From G039029935 sp039029935 (GTDB taxonomy: Bacteria > Chloroflexota > Anaerolineae > Caldilineales > Caldilineaceae), in assembly GCA_039029935.1 (NCBI GenBank), contig JBCCFC010000500.1, positions 1 through 9,112 on the forward strand: a DNA stretch of 9,112 nucleotides, written 5' to 3'. Both the position numbers and the translations under genes were made by a program. Under the pieces are notes generated by a model. That model did no database searches, was not told the origin of the DNA, and saw only the letters and a program-made list of their open reading frames with translations. Below, piece after piece: positions 5,989 through 9,112 of the stretch. The stretch's first letter is position 1. Each line of letters starts with the position of its first letter.

Positions 5989-8904
5989 ATGCCAGCTATC
6001 AATACAATCATACGCATTGCTATCCTTACTGCCATCTGCATTCTTTGGGCTAGCACTCCAGATATTCTTCAACCGTTCATTGCCACAGCACAAAGCCCGT
6101 CTGTGTTAACGAACGGTGAAGATGAGTATGAATCTGACAATACCTGTGAGCAGGCAACAACCATTCAAACAGATGGTACAGTCCAGTTACACACTTTTCA
6201 TGCAGTAGGTGATACAGACTGGGTGACATTCACAGCATCAACTGATGGAACTTATCGTATTGGCGTCGCAATTCCCAACGGCTCACGTGCAGATGTTGAG
6301 TTAAATTATTACACTGAATGTGGAACGTCACCAGTTGGTGTCTGGGTTGGTCCCTTTACCCCCGGTGTGAGTATAGATATTGATGCCACAGCAGGACAAA
6401 CGTACTATCTTGAGTTAGATAATGCTGATAGAAATGTAGTAGGGAGTGATGTTTCTTACGAATTATCCGTATTATCTATCCCAAATGGTTCGATAGGTGC
6501 AGTCATTATAGTTGCAGGGCGTTTACGCCTCAGTGATCCCATTCAATCTAATATTAATACTGTAGCAGAAGCTATGTTTACCTTATTCCAAAGTAAAGGC
6601 GTTTCTACAGATGATATTTTTTTTCTTGCTACAGATTCAACGATTGAGGGGTATGATGCCGCTGCAACAACTAGCAACTTGGAATATGCTATTACTGAAT
6701 GGGCAGCAGAACGTGTTAGCTCTTCAAACGCGTTAACAATCTATATAGTAAACCATGGTACTCGTGAACAGGTTTATCTAGATAAAGTCAACGATGAAGT
6801 CTTATCCCCAGAACAGTTAGATGTGTGGTTGAATACATTAGAATCAGCCATACCTAACCTGAAAACCAATATCATTATTGAAGGCTGTCAATCAGGCTCG
6901 TTTGTTGATGAACCTCATAGTGTTAGTAGACAAAATCGTGTAATTATTACATCTACTAATGCGGACTACGATGCGTATACGTCACGAGATGGTGCCCACT
7001 TTACAGATATGTTAGTTGTGAAGCTTGGACAAGGACATAACCTTGCAACAAGTTTTAATTCTGCTGCTACTGTTGTTGGGCAGTTATATCCATCTCAACA
7101 ACCTTGGCTTGATGCCGATGGGGATGGTGTCCCAAATGAAACTGAAGATGAAGAAATAGCCTCCACACGATGGTTTCAATATTCAGGTTCGCTAGGTGAT
7201 GAAGGAGTTATACAAAACCCATCAAGTACGGCTGCACCTACTCATATACCTTCATCAACACCAACCAGTACGCCTACATCTACACCGACGGCAACGCAAA
7301 CAAATACACCGACACCAACCGCTACCTCATCTCCAACTCTTACATCTACACCTGTTATTAGCCATGAGACCCCTTATGAAGTTAACAACCATTGTCTCAA
7401 CGCCACTATTATTGAACCGAATGGACTCCCTCAAACCCACACATTTCACGAAATAGCTGACATAGACTGGCTCACCTTTACCCCACCTACAACTGGCACC
7501 TATCGCATCGAAGTCACCACCCCCATCAACTCCCCCGCTGACGTAGACCTATTCTTATACACAGACTGCAACAACTTACCCAAACGCAAATTCGTAGAAA
7601 CCCACGCCCCAGGTGCGCGTATAGACATCACCGTAGACAATCCAGACACCCCATACTACATCAAAGTCAAAAATTTCGACCCACTGGTATTCGGCCCCCA
7701 TGTCACCTACAATCTTTCTGTGCGCAAACTACCCAGTGAAACCGATGAGGACGGCAATATCATCATCCCCGGCCCCGCCATTATCGCCGCAGGTCGCTAT
7801 CGCTACGCCGACCCCTCGCAGGATAACATCAATCAAACCGCCGTTGATGTGTATAACACATTGACAGCCAAGGGGCGCAATGATAGCGAAATCTTCTTTT
7901 TGGCAACCGATTCCTCGCTACCCCATTTTGATGCCGAGGCGACCGAACGCAATCTGGAGATTGCCATCAAACAGTGGGCCAAAGAGCAACTGGAACGAGA
8001 ACATGCCAGCCAGGTCCTCACACTCTATCTGATTGATCATGGTGGTCCTGATGAATTCTATCTGGATCGCCCCGAAGAAGAAGTACTGACGCCTAATGAT
8101 TTGCACGACTGGCTGTCCGCACTGGAAGTGGACTTCCCTGAGCTACTGGTCAATGTCTTTATTGAAGCCTGTAATGCGGGCAGCTTTATTGCTCCCAATC
8201 ACGGCTCTATCAGCAAACCTAATCGTGTCATCATCACCTCGTCCAACGAAAATTATGACGCCTATGTCTCGCGCCACGGCACACTCTTCTCGGATAATTT
8301 GCTCACATTTTTGTTTCAAGAACACAACTTGGGCTACAGCTTCCAAGAGAGCAGCAACATCGTCCAATCCTTTTATCGCTCGCAGGAGCCGTGGATTGAC
8401 GCTGACGGCGATGGTATCCCCAACGAAACCAACGATATCGCACAGGCATCGCTGCGTAGCCTTGCCCACGCATGGTCACTGGGCAGTGAGTGGCCGCCCT
8501 ACATCGCCAACGTGCAACCGTTGGCGCGTCCACGCAGCAACGTCACCCATTTCCAAGCCGAAGTCCGCCATGAGTATGACAACAGTGCCCTTGACGATGT
8601 GTGGGGCGTCGTCTATCCACCCAGCTACGCAGCGGCGACCGGTGAGTCACCCGCTGAGTCACCGGATGAAGGTGATGGTGTGTTGAATGACGATACACTG
8701 GATGTGATTGAGTTTCGTGCCGAAAGCGAAGATGCCAACGCCTTGTTTGCAGGGACATACGCTGGTTTCACCGAAGTGGGCGTCTATAGCGTGGTGGTTC
8801 ATGCGCGGGATAACAAGGGGCTACACGCACAGCCTGTGACGGTGGAGATAGACACAGTGGCTTTGGGTGGGCATCGGATTTTTCTGCCGACGGTGAGCCG
8901 TTGA
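5989..8904 (+). CDS. Secreted double peptidase C13 (legumain-like) protein with two PPC-C13 units
   Basis: 971 aa, complete. Residues 7-21 are hydrophobic and cleavage is likely after Ala34 (ATA|QS). Unit 1: PPC domain (44-165), then C13 domain (about 170-400) with His256 (IVNHGT) and Cys300 (IIEGCQSGS). A Thr/Pro linker (about 408-458) follows. Unit 2: PPC (460-582), C13 (about 590-840) with His684 (LIDHGG) and Cys728 (IEACNAGS), Ig-like domain (about 845-955) and tail HRIFLPTVSR (962-971). Both catalytic pairs are intact, so two active sites per chain are predicted. Unit 1 is AT-rich in codon use, has EGC rather than EAC, and lacks the Ig-like domain; unit 2 closely matches the second protease gene. 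EF-hand-like loops follow each catalytic domain (375-386, 804-815); the second has Asn instead of the closing Glu. An exported Asn/Asp-type endopeptidase is inferred; the substrate is unknown. Confidence 0.95.
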   Translation: MPAINTIIRIAILTAICILWASTPDILQPFIATAQSPSVLTNGEDEYESDNTCEQATTIQTDGTVQLHTFHAVGDTDWVTFTASTDGTYRIGVAIPNGSRADVELNYYTECGTSPVGVWVGPFTPGVSIDIDATAGQTYYLELDNADRNVVGSDVSYELSVLSIPNGSIGAVIIVAGRLRLSDPIQSNINTVAEAMFTLFQSKGVSTDDIFFLATDSTIEGYDAAATTSNLEYAITEWAAERVSSSNALTIYIVNHGTREQVYLDKVNDEVLSPEQLDVWLNTLESAIPNLKTNIIIEGCQSGSFVDEPHSVSRQNRVIITSTNADYDAYTSRDGAHFTDMLVVKLGQGHNLATSFNSAATVVGQLYPSQQPWLDADGDGVPNETEDEEIASTRWFQYSGSLGDEGVIQNPSSTAAPTHIPSSTPTSTPTSTPTATQTNTPTPTATSSPTLTSTPVISHETPYEVNNHCLNATIIEPNGLPQTHTFHEIADIDWLTFTPPTTGTYRIEVTTPINSPADVDLFLYTDCNNLPKRKFVETHAPGARIDITVDNPDTPYYIKVKNFDPLVFGPHVTYNLSVRKLPSETDEDGNIIIPGPAIIAAGRYRYADPSQDNINQTAVDVYNTLTAKGRNDSEIFFLATDSSLPHFDAEATERNLEIAIKQWAKEQLEREHASQVLTLYLIDHGGPDEFYLDRPEEEVLTPNDLHDWLSALEVDFPELLVNVFIEACNAGSFIAPNHGSISKPNRVIITSSNENYDAYVSRHGTLFSDNLLTFLFQEHNLGYSFQESSNIVQSFYRSQEPWIDADGDGIPNETNDIAQASLRSLAHAWSLGSEWPPYIANVQPLARPRSNVTHFQAEVRHEYDNSALDDVWGVVYPPSYAAATGESPAESPDEGDGVLNDDTLDVIEFRAESEDANALFAGTYAGFTEVGVYSVVVHARDNKGLHAQPVTVEIDTVALGGHRIFLPTVSR

Positions 8905-8934
8905 GGATAGGTGTATAGGTGAAGCGGTCGTAAT
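7366..8934 (+). repeat. Shared 3' protease cassette, copy C
   Basis: It is homologous to 740-2285 and 3556-5106. It begins at the second PPC of this gene (PYEVNNHC) and runs 30 bp past the stop codon. It is closest to copy B, including the near-identical stretch around ANALFAGTYAGFTE and the post-stop sequence. Confidence 0.85.
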
Positions 8935-8959
8935 CGTGGCATAGACATCCTTGTCCATG

Positions 8960-8975
8960 TTGGGCGATAGCCCAA
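8960..8975 (+). terminator. Small hairpin after the third protease gene
   Basis: TTGGGC (8960-8965) and GCCCAA (8970-8975) form a perfect 6-bp stem with a GATA loop, 55 bp after the stop codon. Position suits a terminator, but the following bases (agattgtg) contain no T-run, so it may only stabilise the mRNA end. The rest of 8905-9033 shows nothing else I can name. Confidence 0.35.
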
Positions 8976-9033
8976 AGATTGTGCATAATGTAATGGTCAG
9001 ATAGAGGTTGAACACGAAAAGCCAAGCTCTTAA

Positions 9034-9098
9034 GTCACCCCTGCGAAGGCCAGCATCCACTCTGGTATGACGTTGATTCTTGGCCTCGTAGGAATGAC
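9034..9098. repeat. GTCA...TGAC palindromic intergenic repeat
   Basis: Left arm 9034-9059 (gtcacccctgcgaaggccag...) and right arm 9073-9098 (...cctcgtaggaatgac) are imperfect inverted repeats, matching at 18 of 26 positions, with exact GTCA/TGAC ends. It resembles the widespread 'GTCATTCCxxCGAAGG' class of dispersed palindromic repeats found between genes in many bacteria. It carries no coding capacity and is probably a small non-autonomous element. Confidence 0.6.
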
Positions 9099-9112
9099 AA
9101 AATGAGCTGGTC

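Noticed and set aside
8821..9060. Minus-strand reading frame of about 79 codons at the right edge
   Set aside because: It covers the antisense of the protease 3' end and non-coding flank, with no ribosome site or recognisable protein pattern. It is explained as a shadow.

Overview
The window holds three large plus-strand genes for secreted, modular cysteine proteases, with a small minus-strand module between the second and third. The organism is most likely a member of the Chloroflexota (Anaerolineae or a related class). This is inferred from protein style: long Thr/Pro linkers, Fn3/DUF11/PPC modules, and a C-terminal '(I/V)(F/Y)LP-x-V-x-R' tail that I associate with exported Chloroflexota proteins. 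No rRNA, tRNA or housekeeping gene is present to confirm it.

Layout. 2-2269 (+) is the 3' part of a gene cut by the left edge: five 23-residue leucine-rich repeats, an Fn3-like domain, a PPC domain, a legumain-like (peptidase C13, clan CD) catalytic domain, an Ig-like domain and the tail. 2270-2427 is a spacer with a perfect 18-bp inverted repeat. 2428-5076 (+) is a complete gene with signal peptide, Fn3-like domain, DUF11-like domain, Thr/Pro linker and then the same PPC-C13-Ig-tail cassette. 5192-5810 (-) carries a probable antitoxin-like gene with a BrnA-like N-terminus fused to a different C-terminal domain. A possible 52-aa ORF overlaps its end. 5811-5988 is a divergent promoter region. 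5989-8904 (+) is a complete gene with signal peptide and two PPC-C13 units in one chain. The first unit is divergent; the second is the shared cassette. 8905-9112 is non-coding, with a small hairpin and a GTCA...TGAC palindromic repeat.

How it fits together. All four catalytic domains keep the His-Gly and Glu-(Ala/Gly)-Cys motifs, so all look active. A cassette of about 1.55 kb, from the start of the PPC domain to about 30 bp past the stop codon in genes 2 and 3, is shared by the three genes, while the 5' modules differ and look more AT-rich. This suggests duplication or recombination that puts one protease cassette behind different binding or targeting modules. The genes are probably separate transcription units: the spacers carry hairpins, and a minus-strand gene separates the last two.
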